From positions 2,255,001-2,319,000 of the forward strand of contig NZ_CP060495.1 of NCBI RefSeq assembly GCF_014334095.1: a DNA stretch of 64,000 nt, written 5' to 3'. Origin of the DNA: Novosphingopyxis iocasae. Its GTDB lineage: Bacteria > Pseudomonadota > Alphaproteobacteria > Sphingomonadales > Sphingomonadaceae. The translations under genes and the position numbers were made by a program. The notes below the pieces were generated by a model that saw only the letters and a program-made list of their open reading frames with translations, was not told the DNA's origin and did not search any database. Positions 19,079 to 29,782 of the stretch are shown here, in pieces (the stretch's first letter is position 1; the number at the start of each line of letters is the position of its first letter).

Positions 19079-20658
19079 TTAGGGAACGATCACCGTGTCT
19101 TCGGCCACCGGCAACAGCTCCGGATAGTCGGTGGTATAATGAAGCCCCCGACTTTCCTTGCGCTTCAGCGCGCTGCGCACGATCAGTTCCGCCGTCTGCA
19201 GCAGGTTGCGCAGCTCGACCAGATCGCTGGTTACGCGGAAATTGCCGTAATAGTCCGCCACTTCTCCGTTCAGCAACTGGATGCGGTGCTGCGCACGTTC
19301 CAGCCGCTTGGTGGTGCGCACAATGCCGACATAGTTCCACATGAAACGCCGGATCTCGGTCCAGTTCTGCTTGATCACGACCTCTTCGTCCGAATCGGTG
19401 ACGCGGCTTTCATCCCAGGGGCGAATCGGAGGCACTTCCTCGAACTCCTCCCAGCGCGCCATGATGTCGCGTGCCGCCGCCTCGCCGAAGACGAAGCATT
19501 CGAGCAAGCTGTTGGACGCCAGTCGGTTCGCGCCGTGCAGGCCGCTCTCGGTCGCCTCGCCTGCCGCGTAAAGGCCCGGAAGATCGGTGCGCCCCTGCAG
19601 ATCGATCAGTATGCCGCCGCAGGTATAATGCTGCGCCGGCACCACCGGGATCGGCTCCTTCGTCATGTCGATGCCGAGGCCCAGCAGCTTCTCATGAATG
19701 TTCGGGAAATGGCCGGCCACGAATTCCGGCGGCTGATGGCTGATATCGAGATGAACGTAATCGAGGCCGAAGCGCTTGATCTCCGCATCGATCGCGCGGG
19801 CGACGACATCGCGCGGTGCCAGCTCCATGCGCGTCGGATCGTAGAACTCCATGAAACGCTTGCCCGTACGCGGGTTGATCAGCCGGCCACCTTCGCCGCG
19901 TACGGCCTCGGTGATGAGAAAATTCTTAACCTCCAGATTGTAGAGGCAGGTGGGGTGGAACTGCATCATCTCCATGTTGGAGACGCGCGCGCCCGCACGC
20001 CAGGCCATGGCGATGCCGTCCCCGGTCGCGCCGCGCGGGGCGGTGGAGAACTGGTAGACGCGTCCAGCGCCGCCGCTGGCAATGATGGTGGCGCGGCCGG
20101 TATGCGCCTGCACCTTGCCGCTTTCCTGATCGAGCGCATAGACGCCCCAGACCCGGCCCGAGCCGGAGAATTTCTCTTCATGGTGGCCGGTGATAAGATC
20201 GATCGCCACCTGATGCGGCAGCAGCGTGATGTTGGGATTGGCGCGCGCGGTCTTCAGCAGCGCCTCCTGCACCGCCCAGCCGGTGGCATCGTCCACATGC
20301 ACGATGCGCCGATGCGAATGCCCGCCCTCACGCGTCAGATGCAGCGCGTCCTTATCCTTGTTGAAGGGCACGCCCATATCGATCAGCCGCTGGATGGCGC
20401 CCGGCGCGCCGGCGATCACGCGCTCCACCGTATCGCGCCGGTTCAGCCCCGCGCCCGCGATCATGGTATCGCGGATATGGTTCTCGAACGTATCGCCCTC
20501 GTCCAGCACCGCGGCGATGCCGCCCTGCGCCCAGGCGGTGGAGCCTTGCGAAAGATTGCCCTTGGCAAGCACGAGCACGCGGTGCTTTTCGGCAAGCGAA
20601 ATCGCGGCGGTAAGCCCGGCAGCGCCCGATCCGACGATGACGATATCGTAAGGCGCGC

Positions 20659-20662
<4 letters not shown>
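19079..20662 (-). CDS. nadB: L-aspartate oxidase (NadB)
   Basis: A 527-residue flavoenzyme making iminoaspartate, the first step of bacterial NAD synthesis. It begins MSAPYDIVIVGSGAAGLTAA (FAD GxGxxG), then GSTAWAQGGIAA, the active-site region EGGHSHRRIVH, MMQFHPTCLY, and the C-terminal FAD segment GLYAAGEATESGLHGANRLASNSLLEC. The start is GTG at 20662 and overlaps the stop of the upstream ABC ATPase gene (GTGA). Neither nadA nor nadC is adjacent. Confidence 0.95.
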
Positions 20663-21579
<917 letters not shown>

Positions 21580-21685
21580 GGCGCCACATCTGAACCCTTA
21601 CCCGCAGCGCGGCAAGGCTTTCGCAAGGGCGCGCGCCGCAAATCGTTGCGCGGGCGGGCGGGCGTTGCTAATCGCCATCCTCGTT

Positions 21686-21931
21686 ATGAACCAACCGCCC
21701 GAAACCATCCGCACCCAGCATCGCCGCGTCGCCTGCGACGGCGCAGGAGAGATTTCCCCCGCGCTCGGCCATCCGCGCGTGTGGCTGGAAATTGCCGATG
21801 ACATCGGCTGGGTGGATTGCGGCTATTGCGATCGCCATTTCGTGCTGATCGGCGGCCCCGCCGACGGCCCGCTGGCCGAAGAGCGGATCGCCGAAGAGCA
21901 TCAGAGCGAGCACGGTCGCAAGGAAGTCTGA
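21686..21931 (+). CDS. Zinc-finger domain-containing protein (zf-CHCC)
   Basis: An 81-residue protein with a zf-CHCC motif: Cys in RVACDG, His in GHPRVWLE and CxxC in VDCGYCDRHFVLI. This is the small zinc-finger family related to the complex I accessory subunit NDUFS6/NUMM. A short acidic tail ends in HGRKEV. The start at 21686 is the first ATG that leaves the domain intact; the frame is open upstream. It is divergent from the ABC ATPase gene and precedes tldD by 59 bases. Confidence 0.8.
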   Translation: MNQPPETIRTQHRRVACDGAGEISPALGHPRVWLEIADDIGWVDCGYCDRHFVLIGGPADGPLAEERIAEEHQSEHGRKEV

Positions 21932-21990
21932 GCGGCATCCGCCGCTTCTCCACCTTCCCCCGCCGCGCCCGCGCCCCTATATCCGCTTCC

Positions 21991-23421
21991 ATGGATATTC
22001 AGGACCCGCGCAGCTTTCTCTACCGTCCCGGCCAGCTCGATCCGGAGACCGCCAGCCGCGTCACCGGCGAGGTGCTCGGCCAGTGCGACGATGGCGAGCT
22101 TTACCTTCAATATAGCGCCAGCGAGAGCTTCGTGTTCGACGACGGCCGTCTGAAGGTGGCCGATTACAATATGGATTCGGGCTTCGGCCTGCGCGGGATC
22201 TCGGGCGAGATGACGGGTTTCGCCCACGCCAATGAAATCAGTGAGGCAGCCATCCGCCGCGCGTCCGAGACGCTGAAGCTGATCGAACCCACCAAATCGC
22301 CCATGGCCGCGCCCCCGCGCCACAACAACCGCCACCTCTATACGGGCGACAATCCACTGGACGCCGTGCCGTTCGAGAAAAAGGCCGCTCTGTGCGCGGA
22401 GATCGACGCCGCCGCCCGCGCGCGCGATCCGCGCGTGGCGCAGGTTTCGGTCGGTCTGTCGGGCAGTTGGTCGGTCGTCGAGATCGTGCGGCCGGACGGC
22501 TTCGTCGCCACCGATATCCGCCCGCTGGTGCGCCTCAACGTCTCGATCGTCGCCGAAGAGAATGGCCGGCGCGAGACCGGCAGTTTCGGCTTGGGCGGGC
22601 GCTATCTCTATGGCCGCCTGTTCGAAAAGGCGGAGTGGGAACGCGCGATCGACACCGCGCTGGAACAGGCGCTGGTCAATCTGCGCTCGGTCGCTGCGCC
22701 CGCGGGCGAGATGACGGTGCTGCTCGGCCCCGGCTGGCCTGGCGTGCTGCTGCACGAAGCCATCGGCCACGGGCTGGAAGGCGATTTCAACCGCAAGGGC
22801 ACGAGCGCCTTTTCCGGCCGCATCGGAGACCGCGTCGCCGTGCCCGGCGTCACCATTGTCGACGACGGGTCGATCGGCGAACGCCGCGGCTCGCTCTCGA
22901 TCGATGACGAAGGCACCCCGACGCAGGAAACCGTGCTAATCGAGGACGGTATCCTCAAAGGCTATATGCAGGACCGGATGAACGCCCGGCTGATGGGCGT
23001 GCCCGCCACCGGCAACGGCCGCCGCCAGGACTATGCCCATCATCCCATGCCGCGCATGACCAACACCTTCATGAAGAGCGGCGAAGACGATCCGGAGGAA
23101 CTGCTCAGCCGCGTCAAGGACGGCATTTTCGCCAAGAGCTTCGGCGGCGGACAGGTGGATATCGTGTCCGGCAAGTTCGTGTTCTCCTGCACCGAGGCGT
23201 ACCGGGTGAAGAACGGCAAGCTGGGCGATCCGATCAAGGGCGCCACGCTGATCGGCGATGGACCGACGGTGCTCACCAAGCTGACCGGCATCGGCAACGA
23301 CATGGCGCTGGACGAAGGCGTGGGCATTTGCGGCAAGGGCGGTCAGACCGTGCCCGCAGGCGTGGGTCAGCCGACGCTGCTGGTGGGCGGCCTGACGGTG
23401 GGCGGTACTGCCGCGGCCTGA
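21991..23421 (+). CDS. tldD: Metalloprotease TldD
   Basis: A 476-residue subunit of the TldD/TldE (PmbA) protease that cleaves small peptides. The zinc-binding segment HEAIGHGLEGDFN (HExxxH) sits near residue 250, and the C-terminal GxGICGKGGQTVPAGVGQPTLLVGGL is characteristic. The start at 21991 (MDIQDPRSFLYRPGQLD) fits the family length; the frame continues upstream to 21817 without homology. Its TldE partner is not in the window. Confidence 0.95.
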   Translation: MDIQDPRSFLYRPGQLDPETASRVTGEVLGQCDDGELYLQYSASESFVFDDGRLKVADYNMDSGFGLRGISGEMTGFAHANEISEAAIRRASETLKLIEPTKSPMAAPPRHNNRHLYTGDNPLDAVPFEKKAALCAEIDAAARARDPRVAQVSVGLSGSWSVVEIVRPDGFVATDIRPLVRLNVSIVAEENGRRETGSFGLGGRYLYGRLFEKAEWERAIDTALEQALVNLRSVAAPAGEMTVLLGPGWPGVLLHEAIGHGLEGDFNRKGTSAFSGRIGDRVAVPGVTIVDDGSIGERRGSLSIDDEGTPTQETVLIEDGILKGYMQDRMNARLMGVPATGNGRRQDYAHHPMPRMTNTFMKSGEDDPEELLSRVKDGIFAKSFGGGQVDIVSGKFVFSCTEAYRVKNGKLGDPIKGATLIGDGPTVLTKLTGIGNDMALDEGVGICGKGGQTVPAGVGQPTLLVGGLTVGGTAAA

Positions 23422-23468
23422 CGCGAATTGATCGGGGACCTTTGCTGCTTTCCAGCGTTTCCCCGTTC

Positions 23469-24008
23469 ATGAAGACCTGGACTGACGACATCCTAGATTT
23501 CTGGTTCGAGCATGTCGGGCCGGACCATTGGTTCAATTCCCGCCCCGAGCTCGACCGCGAAATTCGCGAACGCTACCGCCCGCTCTGGGAAGAGATGCGC
23601 GGGGAAGAGGCGATGTTCTTCCTGGGTTCGGCCCGCGACGCACTGGCTGCGGTAATCCTGTTCGATCAGTTTCCCCGCAACATGTTCCGTGAGGAGCCGG
23701 ATAGCTTCGCCACCGATCCGCTGGCCAAATCCATCGCCACCCAAGCCATCGACATGGGCTACGAGGAAGCGCTGGAAGGGTCCGAAAAGGCGTTCCTGTT
23801 CATGCCCTTCATGCACAGCGAAAGCCTTGAGGATCAGGACCGCGCAGTGGCGCTGTTCAGCCGTGCGGGGCTGGAGGAGAATCTGCAATATGCGATCGGC
23901 CACCGCGATCTGATCCGTCGCTTCGGTCGCTTTCCGCATCGCAATCCGGTGCTGGGCCGCGAAAGCAGTCCGGAAGAGCTTCAGGCTATCGAGGACTGGC
24001 ATTCGTGA
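23469..24008 (+). CDS. DUF924 family protein
   Basis: A 179-residue soluble helical protein. MKTWTDDILDFWFEHVGPDHWFNSRPELDREIRERY, then LILFDQFPRN-like VILFDQFPRNMFR, and the RRFGRFPHRN segment are DUF924 hallmarks (a TPR-like fold of unknown function). The start at 23469 is the first ATG that begins the conserved domain. It is followed after 31 bases by a DUF2007 gene, probably in one transcript. Confidence 0.88.
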   Translation: MKTWTDDILDFWFEHVGPDHWFNSRPELDREIRERYRPLWEEMRGEEAMFFLGSARDALAAVILFDQFPRNMFREEPDSFATDPLAKSIATQAIDMGYEEALEGSEKAFLFMPFMHSESLEDQDRAVALFSRAGLEENLQYAIGHRDLIRRFGRFPHRNPVLGRESSPEELQAIEDWHS

Positions 24009-24039
24009 CGGGTTCGGCAACGGTGAGGGGGGCGGGCTG

Positions 24040-24258
24040 ATGGGCCTTGTCCGGATCGCACAATTTCCCGATCGCATGGCCGCCGATCTGGCACGGTTGC
24101 AGCTCGCCGCCGAGGGCATCGAGAGCGTGGTGTTCGATGGCGGGATGGCGAGCCTTGGCCTGGGCATGATGACGCCCGCGCGGCTGATGGTGGCCGAAGA
24201 GGACGCGGATCACGCGCGCGATCTTCTGGGGAGCGCCGAAACGGACGAGGGCGCATGA
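24040..24258 (+). CDS. DUF2007-type putative signal-transducing protein
   Basis: A 72-residue small protein, MGLVRIAQFPDRMAADLARLQLAAEGIESVVFDGG..., matching the DUF2007 pattern (ferredoxin-like fold seen next to P-II-like domains). The C-terminal LMVAEEDADHARDLLG is also typical. Function is unknown. Its stop codon overlaps the start of the next gene (ATGA at 24255-24258), so it is translationally coupled to the endonuclease/exonuclease/phosphatase gene. Confidence 0.75.
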   Translation: MGLVRIAQFPDRMAADLARLQLAAEGIESVVFDGGMASLGLGMMTPARLMVAEEDADHARDLLGSAETDEGA

Positions 24259-24956
24259 TCCGCGTCGCCAGCTACAATATCCACAAGGCCGTCGGCACCG
24301 ATCGCAAACGCGATCCCGGCCGCGTCTGCCGCGCGCTGGGTGCGCTGAAGGCCGATGTGGTGACGCTGCAGGAAGCCGATATGCGCTTCGGATCGCGCCA
24401 AAGCGTGTTGCCCGAGGCACAGGTGCGCGAGGCGGGTTACGACATCGTACCGTTCCATATCCGCCCCGGCGGCATCGGTTGGCACGGCAATGCAGTGCTG
24501 GTGAAGCACGGCCACCGGGTGCGCACGGCGCGCGCGCTGGACCTGCCGACTCTGGAGCCGCGCGGCGCGGTGTTGGCGGAGGTCGATATCGACGGGCGCA
24601 CCATGCGCGTGATCGGCATGCATCTCGACCTGTCCGGCCTATGGCGGCGGCGGCAGGTGCGCAGTGTGATCGCGCATCTGGATGCCTGCGGCGAAGCCAT
24701 GCCCACCGTGCTGATGGGCGATCTCAACCAATGGTCCAGCCGCGGCTGCCTCAGCGAATTTACCGGCCACCCGCATTACCGGCTGCTCGATACCCCGAAG
24801 AGCTTCCACAGCCGCAAGCCGGTGAGCCGGCTGGACCGGATCATCACCAGCCACGAATGGCGCTGCGAGGCCACGGGAACGCTGGAAAATGCTGCACTGC
24901 AAGCAGGATCGGACCATCTGCCGGTATGGGCGGACCTGAAATTGCATGACCACTGA
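24255..24956 (+). CDS. Endonuclease/exonuclease/phosphatase family protein
   Basis: A 233-residue metal-dependent phosphodiesterase fold. Motifs: SYNIHKAVGTDRKRD (Asn), LQEADMRFG (metal-binding Glu), MGDLNQWSSRG (catalytic Asp/Asn), SRLDRIITS and GSDHLPVWADLKL (Asp/His pair). All catalytic residues of the family are present, so an active hydrolase is likely; the substrate (DNA, phospholipid or phosphoester) cannot be told from sequence. It has no signal peptide. It is coupled to the upstream DUF2007 gene by an ATGA overlap. Confidence 0.88.
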   Translation: MIRVASYNIHKAVGTDRKRDPGRVCRALGALKADVVTLQEADMRFGSRQSVLPEAQVREAGYDIVPFHIRPGGIGWHGNAVLVKHGHRVRTARALDLPTLEPRGAVLAEVDIDGRTMRVIGMHLDLSGLWRRRQVRSVIAHLDACGEAMPTVLMGDLNQWSSRGCLSEFTGHPHYRLLDTPKSFHSRKPVSRLDRIITSHEWRCEATGTLENAALQAGSDHLPVWADLKLHDH

Positions 24957-25075
24957 GCATAGGATCAAAAACGACTGATCTACAGCTTCATCCCGTAACA
25001 AAATTGCAAAAGCGTCTTGTGCGCTGCAACATGAGTTGATAGCCTCCGTGCTCCGGCGCGTCAGAATCGAAGTGA

Positions 25076-25459
<384 letters not shown>

Positions 25460-25488
25460 CCGGATTTCAGATGAACAAGGGGGCCCCG

Positions 25489-26823
25489 ATGCTCAAACTC
25501 CTTCCCAAACTGGCAGGCGGCCTAGTTGCCGCAGCCATTGCCGCTCCTGCGGCCGCTTTGCAGACACCGGTTCCGGCCGAAGCGGTCACCGCCGTGGTCG
25601 ATAAGGGCGATACCGCCTGGATGATGACCGCCACCGTACTCGTGATGGCGATGATCGTGCCCGGCCTGGCGCTGTTCTACGGCGGCCTGGTGCGCACCAA
25701 GAACATGCTCTCGGTGCTGACGCAAATCATCGCGGTGGCCAGCTTCGGCATGATTATCTGGGTAATCTATGGCTATTCCACCGCCTTCGGGCCGGAAGGC
25801 AATGCCTTCATCAGCTGGGGCAATCTGTTCCTGGCGAACACCAATGCGGAATCCACCGCGGCGACGTTCTCGGATGGGTTCAAGATTCCAGAATATGTGT
25901 TCATCGCTTTCCAGATGACCTTCGCCGCAATCACGGTGAGCCTGGTCGTCGGCGGTCTGGTGGAGCGCATGAAATTCTCTGCACTGATGATCTTCGCGCT
26001 GATCTGGCTGACCATCGCTTATTTCCCGATCGCGCATATGGTCTGGGCAACCGGCGGCCTCATCTTCGATATGGGCGCGCTGGACTTCGCGGGCGGTACC
26101 GTGGTCCACATCAATGCCGGTATCGCGGCGCTGGTGGGCGCGATGATCCTGGGGCCGCGGCTCGGCTACAAGAAGGATATCATGGCGCCGCACTCGCTCA
26201 CCATGACGCTGATCGGCACCGGTCTGCTTTGGGTCGGCTGGTTCGGCTTCAACGCGGGTTCCGCGCTGGAAGCAAACGGTTCGGCGGGCCTGGCGCTCAT
26301 CAACACCTTCGTCGCCACCGCGGCGGGCGTCCTGTTCTGGATGCTGACCGAGCGGATGATGGGCCACAAGGGTTCGCTGCTCGGGGCCTGTTCGGGTGCG
26401 ATCGCGGGCCTTGTCGCGGTGACGCCCGCCGCAGGAAACAGCGGCCCGTTCGGCGCGATCCTGCTGGGCGCGATCGCCGCGATCCTGTGCGCCTGGTTCG
26501 TCGTCGGGGTGAAGCCGAAGCTGAAGCTCGACGATTCGCTGGATGCCTTCGGTATCCACGGCATCGGCGGCATCATCGGCTCGATCGGCACAGCCTTCAC
26601 CATGCTGCCCGCGCTGGGTGGCCCGGGCGCGGCGGATTACAATGTCATCGGCCAGCTTATCATCCAGATCGAAGCGGTGCTGATTGCCATCGTCTGGTCC
26701 GGCGTCGCGGCGGCCATCGCCTTTACCATCGCCAAGCTGCTCACCGGCCTGCGCGTTTCCGAAGAGGTGGAGCGCGAAGGGCTCGACCTCGGCGAACATG
26801 GCGAGCGCGCTTATAATTACTGA
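25489..26823 (+). CDS. amtB: Ammonium transporter (AmtB)
   Basis: A 444-residue inner-membrane ammonia channel. The start at 25489 is preferred because AAGGGGG lies just upstream and yields a signal peptide, MLKLLPKLAGGLVAAAIAAPAAA; in-frame alternatives are ATG 25471 and GTG 25456, the latter overlapping glnK. Eleven hydrophobic helices follow, with GLALFYGGLVRTKNML, DFAGGTVVHINAGIAALV (pore histidine), WVGWFGFNAGSAL and DAFGIHGIGGIIG (second pore histidine). It is regulated post-translationally by the adjacent GlnK. A terminator follows. Confidence 0.95.
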   Translation: MLKLLPKLAGGLVAAAIAAPAAALQTPVPAEAVTAVVDKGDTAWMMTATVLVMAMIVPGLALFYGGLVRTKNMLSVLTQIIAVASFGMIIWVIYGYSTAFGPEGNAFISWGNLFLANTNAESTAATFSDGFKIPEYVFIAFQMTFAAITVSLVVGGLVERMKFSALMIFALIWLTIAYFPIAHMVWATGGLIFDMGALDFAGGTVVHINAGIAALVGAMILGPRLGYKKDIMAPHSLTMTLIGTGLLWVGWFGFNAGSALEANGSAGLALINTFVATAAGVLFWMLTERMMGHKGSLLGACSGAIAGLVAVTPAAGNSGPFGAILLGAIAAILCAWFVVGVKPKLKLDDSLDAFGIHGIGGIIGSIGTAFTMLPALGGPGAADYNVIGQLIIQIEAVLIAIVWSGVAAAIAFTIAKLLTGLRVSEEVEREGLDLGEHGERAYNY

Positions 26824-26828
26824 CAAGA

Positions 26829-26866
26829 TTGGCGACGCGGATCACCCTCTCCGTCCGCGTCGCCAA
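26829..26866. repeat. Perfect 13-bp inverted repeat after amtB
   Basis: TTGGCGACGCGGA (26829-26841) pairs with TCCGCGTCGCCAA (26854-26866) around a 12-base loop, five bases after the amtB stop. It is not followed by a T run. It may be a transcript-stabilising or first termination hairpin ahead of the terminator at 26897. Confidence 0.6.
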
Positions 26867-26896
26867 ACCGGCGTTCCTCCTGCGAACGAACGACTG

Positions 26897-26926
26897 GCCG
26901 GTGCCCCATGGGGTGCCGGCTTTTTT
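26897..26926 (+). terminator. Rho-independent terminator of glnK-amtB
   Basis: An 11-bp stem in RNA (GCCGGTGCCCC with GGGGTGCCGGC, two G-U pairs) and a two-base loop at 26897-26920 is directly followed by six T residues. Confidence 0.85.
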
Positions 26927-26936
26927 CTTGCCCGGT

Positions 26937-28343
26937 TCAGCGGTCCAGCGGCGCCATGCGCAGCCTCAGCCCGTCCTTCGGCTTCGGGATTGGCCAGGCT
27001 TGCCATTCGGGCGCATAGCCCGGCTCGATCTCAAGCCGCATGCGCGTGAGCATGTGATGCACGATGATCTTCATCTGCATATAGGCGAAGTGCAGCCCCA
27101 GGCACATATGCGCGCCCCCGCCGAACGGCACCCAGGCGAAGCGATGCCGCGCCTTCACCTGATCGGGCGTGAAGCGTGTGGGATCGAACCGCTCCGGATC
27201 CGGCCAATATTCTGCCATCATATGGGTGAAGCTGGGGCTGACGCTCACCGCCGTTCCCGCCGGAATGTCATAGCCGCCGAAGGAAAAATCGCGCAGCGCC
27301 CGGCGCGGGATGGAGGGCACCGGCGCGATCATGCGCAGCGCTTCCTTGAAGAACATCTCGGTCTCTTCCAGCTTGCCGAGATCGTCATAGGCCAGGCCTT
27401 CGCCCGCGGGCGCGGCGGACAGGCTTTCGGCGCGCAGCCGCTCCTGCCAATCGGAATGCTGCGCCAGATACCAGGCCATCGACGTCACCGAACTGGTGAT
27501 CGTGTCGTGCGCAGCCATCATCAGGAAGTTCATATGATCGACGATTTCGGCCGCGGTCAGGAGGGAGCCGTCCTCGCGCTGCGCACGGCAGAACTGGCTA
27601 AACATGTCCTCGCCGCTTCCATCGGCACGGCGCTGCTCCACCATCGGTCCGAAATAGTCGACCAGAAAGGCGCGCCCCTTCACCCCGCGGCCCATCTGCG
27701 TGAACGGCAGCGGGCGCCGCACCACGCCCACAGAGGCCTGCACCATATCGACGAAGGCCTGGTTCACCTTCTGCGCATCGGGCCCGAACGGGATACCGAG
27801 AAAGGCCGTGGCGGCCAGTTCCAGCGTAAGCTGCTTGATCTCTGGATAGAAACGGATGTCGCGTCCCGCCCAGCCGGCGATCCGATCGCGCGCGCCATCG
27901 CGCAGCACCTCGGCATATGCGCGCATTGGCTCCGGCTTGAAGGCTGCCTGCAGCGCGCGCCGGTCCACCCGGTGCTTTTCGAAATCGAGCAGCATCAGTC
28001 CACGCGGGAAGAGCAGGTTCAGGATCGGTCCCCATCCCTGCTCGCTGCTGAACAGTTTATCGCGATCGAACAGGACAAGCTCGTTGGCGTCCGCGCCCGC
28101 CAGCGCCACGGTGTCAAAACCAAAGCTTTTCACACGGTAGACAGGCCCGTGCGCGCCATACATCCTGCGCGAAAATGCCGCCGGATCGCGCAGCACCTCC
28201 AGTGTCGATCCCAGAATCGGCAGGCCGTCCGCGCCCGGAATAGCGGCGAGCGCCGCGCTGTCCGCTCGTCTGGTCCAATGAGGATTGGCCGCCTCTTCGT
28301 GCGCCAGCGCCCTTGCCATAATCCGCTCCTGATCAGCACGCAT
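26937..28343 (-). CDS. Cytochrome P450
   Basis: A 468-residue heme monooxygenase. The I-helix MMAAHDTITSS carries the acid-alcohol pair region. The K-helix ExxR is EALR in FFKEALRMIAPVP, and the heme loop FGGGAHMCLG provides the thiolate cysteine near residue 420. There is no transmembrane anchor, as usual for bacterial P450s. No ferredoxin or reductase gene is adjacent, so redox partners must be elsewhere. Substrate is unknown; the overall pattern is closest to CYP families acting on hydrophobic molecules such as sterols or retinoid-like compounds, which is only a tentative impression. Confidence 0.92.
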   Translation of the reverse strand: MRADQERIMARALAHEEAANPHWTRRADSAALAAIPGADGLPILGSTLEVLRDPAAFSRRMYGAHGPVYRVKSFGFDTVALAGADANELVLFDRDKLFSSEQGWGPILNLLFPRGLMLLDFEKHRVDRRALQAAFKPEPMRAYAEVLRDGARDRIAGWAGRDIRFYPEIKQLTLELAATAFLGIPFGPDAQKVNQAFVDMVQASVGVVRRPLPFTQMGRGVKGRAFLVDYFGPMVEQRRADGSGEDMFSQFCRAQREDGSLLTAAEIVDHMNFLMMAAHDTITSSVTSMAWYLAQHSDWQERLRAESLSAAPAGEGLAYDDLGKLEETEMFFKEALRMIAPVPSIPRRALRDFSFGGYDIPAGTAVSVSPSFTHMMAEYWPDPERFDPTRFTPDQVKARHRFAWVPFGGGAHMCLGLHFAYMQMKIIVHHMLTRMRLEIEPGYAPEWQAWPIPKPKDGLRLRMAPLDR

Positions 28344-28502
28344 CGAATGACGTCCGTACCTGGATCATGTGCGATTTGATTTCAAAATGAAACCCTTGCG
28401 CAGCGTCAGCGGACGGCGTGGCGACGGTTTACCTGCGTGGCGGGAGGAACCCCGCCCGCCCCCGCCGGTTGACCCGGCAAGCAGATATCAAGGACATGAA
28501 GA

Positions 28503-28664
28503 ATGAAAAAATCGCGCGACGATGTTGAAGCTCCCGAGGCAGTAAATACCGAACAGCAGGAGGCCGGGCAGGCTCAGGATGTGGCGCAGGATGCGCTCGA
28601 TCGGCACAACCAGTTCGGCCATGAAAGCACCGACGAGGATAAGCCCGGCAAGTCGGGCGAGTAG
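28503..28664 (+). CDS. Small acidic hydrophilic protein
   Basis: A 53-residue protein beginning MKKSRDDVEAPEAV with a C-terminal HESTDEDKPGKSGE tail. It is strongly hydrophilic, Gln/Glu/Asp-rich and has no cysteines or hydrophobic stretch, and is probably intrinsically disordered. An AAGGA box lies just upstream. It is isolated between the P450 and Crp/Fnr genes. Codon use is coding-like, but no family is recognised. Confidence 0.5.
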   Translation: MKKSRDDVEAPEAVNTEQQEAGQAQDVAQDALDRHNQFGHESTDEDKPGKSGE

Positions 28665-28711
28665 AGACGATACCTCTTCAGGGGCTGGTCACCGACCGGT
28701 TCCCATCCGAT

Positions 28712-28746
28712 AAAAAGCAACTTCGCGCTCCAACGGGCGCGAAGTT
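28712..28746 (-). terminator. Rho-independent terminator of the Crp/Fnr gene
   Basis: A perfect 10-bp stem, AACTTCGCGC (28719-28728) and GCGCGAAGTT (28737-28746), with an eight-base loop. On the minus strand it is followed by GC and five T residues (28712-28716), placing it about 45 bases after the minus-strand Crp/Fnr stop. Confidence 0.8.
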
Positions 28747-28789
28747 TGTGCGCTGGAGATATTGTGCGTCTTAGCCCGGCGATCGACGT

Positions 28790-29539
28790 TCAGGCGCTGT
28801 CATCTTTCAGGCCGTCCAGCGCCAGTTCTCCTTCGCCATAAAGATAGCTGGGATCGAACTCCCCGATGACGCGCAGGCCTTGCTCGTCCAGAATTTCGAT
28901 CTGGCCGTCGCCATGGGGCTTCAGCAGGCCGCGCTCGCGCAAGTTTCGGAAGCTGCGATTGGCATGGACCGGCGTGATCCCGCAAGCTTCCGCATAATCG
29001 CGCTGCAGCAGCGGGATAGGCAGGGATTGGCCGTCATATTGGCCGATCAACCGCAGCCGCTCGATCAATTCGCAGATCAGGTGCGCTATCCGGCCCTCGG
29101 CGTGCAACCGTCCGAGGCGGAATATCCATTCGCGGTGCTGAGCCGCGTCGAGCAGTGTAGAAAACCACATCGCCCGGCCCAGATGGGGCCAATCGGCGAT
29201 CAGGCGGGTAAGATCGCTGTGAGCAAACTGGGCGACCACTGTCTCCGTCAGCGTACCGACATGGTGATCGAGCCGCTTCATGGCGTAGCCGTGCAAATCC
29301 ACGAAATCGCCCTGAACATTGACGCCGAGAAGTTGCCGTTCGCCCTTCTTATCGTCGAGATGCCGCAGCATTGTGCCCTCGACGATAAAATAGCTGTATT
29401 CGAGCCGATCGCCCCGCCGGACCAGCGTTTCGCGCGGTCCCAGACGGATAGTGCTGCCGGCGGTCGCTTCGAGCGCGGCCCGTTCATCGTGCGAAAGATC
29501 GTGTCGCAGCCGCCCGCGAAGAAAAAGCTCCGTCAGCAC
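28790..29539 (-). CDS. Crp/Fnr family transcriptional regulator
   Basis: A 249-residue regulator. The N-terminal cyclic-nucleotide-type beta barrel runs to about residue 125 (LGPRETLVRRGDRLEYSYFIVEGTM). A long dimerisation helix and a C-terminal winged helix follow (LLQRDYAEACGITPVHANRSFRNLRERGLL, recognition helix). It lacks the N-terminal cysteine cluster of Fnr, so it is not an iron-sulfur oxygen sensor, and its ligand is unknown. It is divergent from the CHASE3 hybrid kinase operon across a 243-base region, so it could regulate that operon. A terminator follows. Confidence 0.9.
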   Translation of the reverse strand: MLTELFLRGRLRHDLSHDERAALEATAGSTIRLGPRETLVRRGDRLEYSYFIVEGTMLRHLDDKKGERQLLGVNVQGDFVDLHGYAMKRLDHHVGTLTETVVAQFAHSDLTRLIADWPHLGRAMWFSTLLDAAQHREWIFRLGRLHAEGRIAHLICELIERLRLIGQYDGQSLPIPLLQRDYAEACGITPVHANRSFRNLRERGLLKPHGDGQIEILDEQGLRVIGEFDPSYLYGEGELALDGLKDDSA

Positions 29540-29782
29540 ATAGGTCTCCTTGGCATCGCAGTCCGGTATCAGTGGCCGAGGGGGTGGTCAAACCGACATA
29601 AATCAACCGGGGACCAGACAGGGGCGGATCGAATGCCGTAAACTATGCGATAAAGCGGCAAGCCTTTATCGCAGCGGGAAAAACCGGTGCCGAAATATCA
29701 GCGCCCTCTCCAGCAATATCGATTGATTGCGACCGTAATGCGCCGGTAAAGCAAATTCCAATTTGCTGAAGGTCCAGATTTC

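Noticed and set aside
26829-28379. 516-codon open frame on the plus strand
   Set aside because: Antisense to the cytochrome P450 gene, and its start lies inside the amtB inverted repeat and terminator region.
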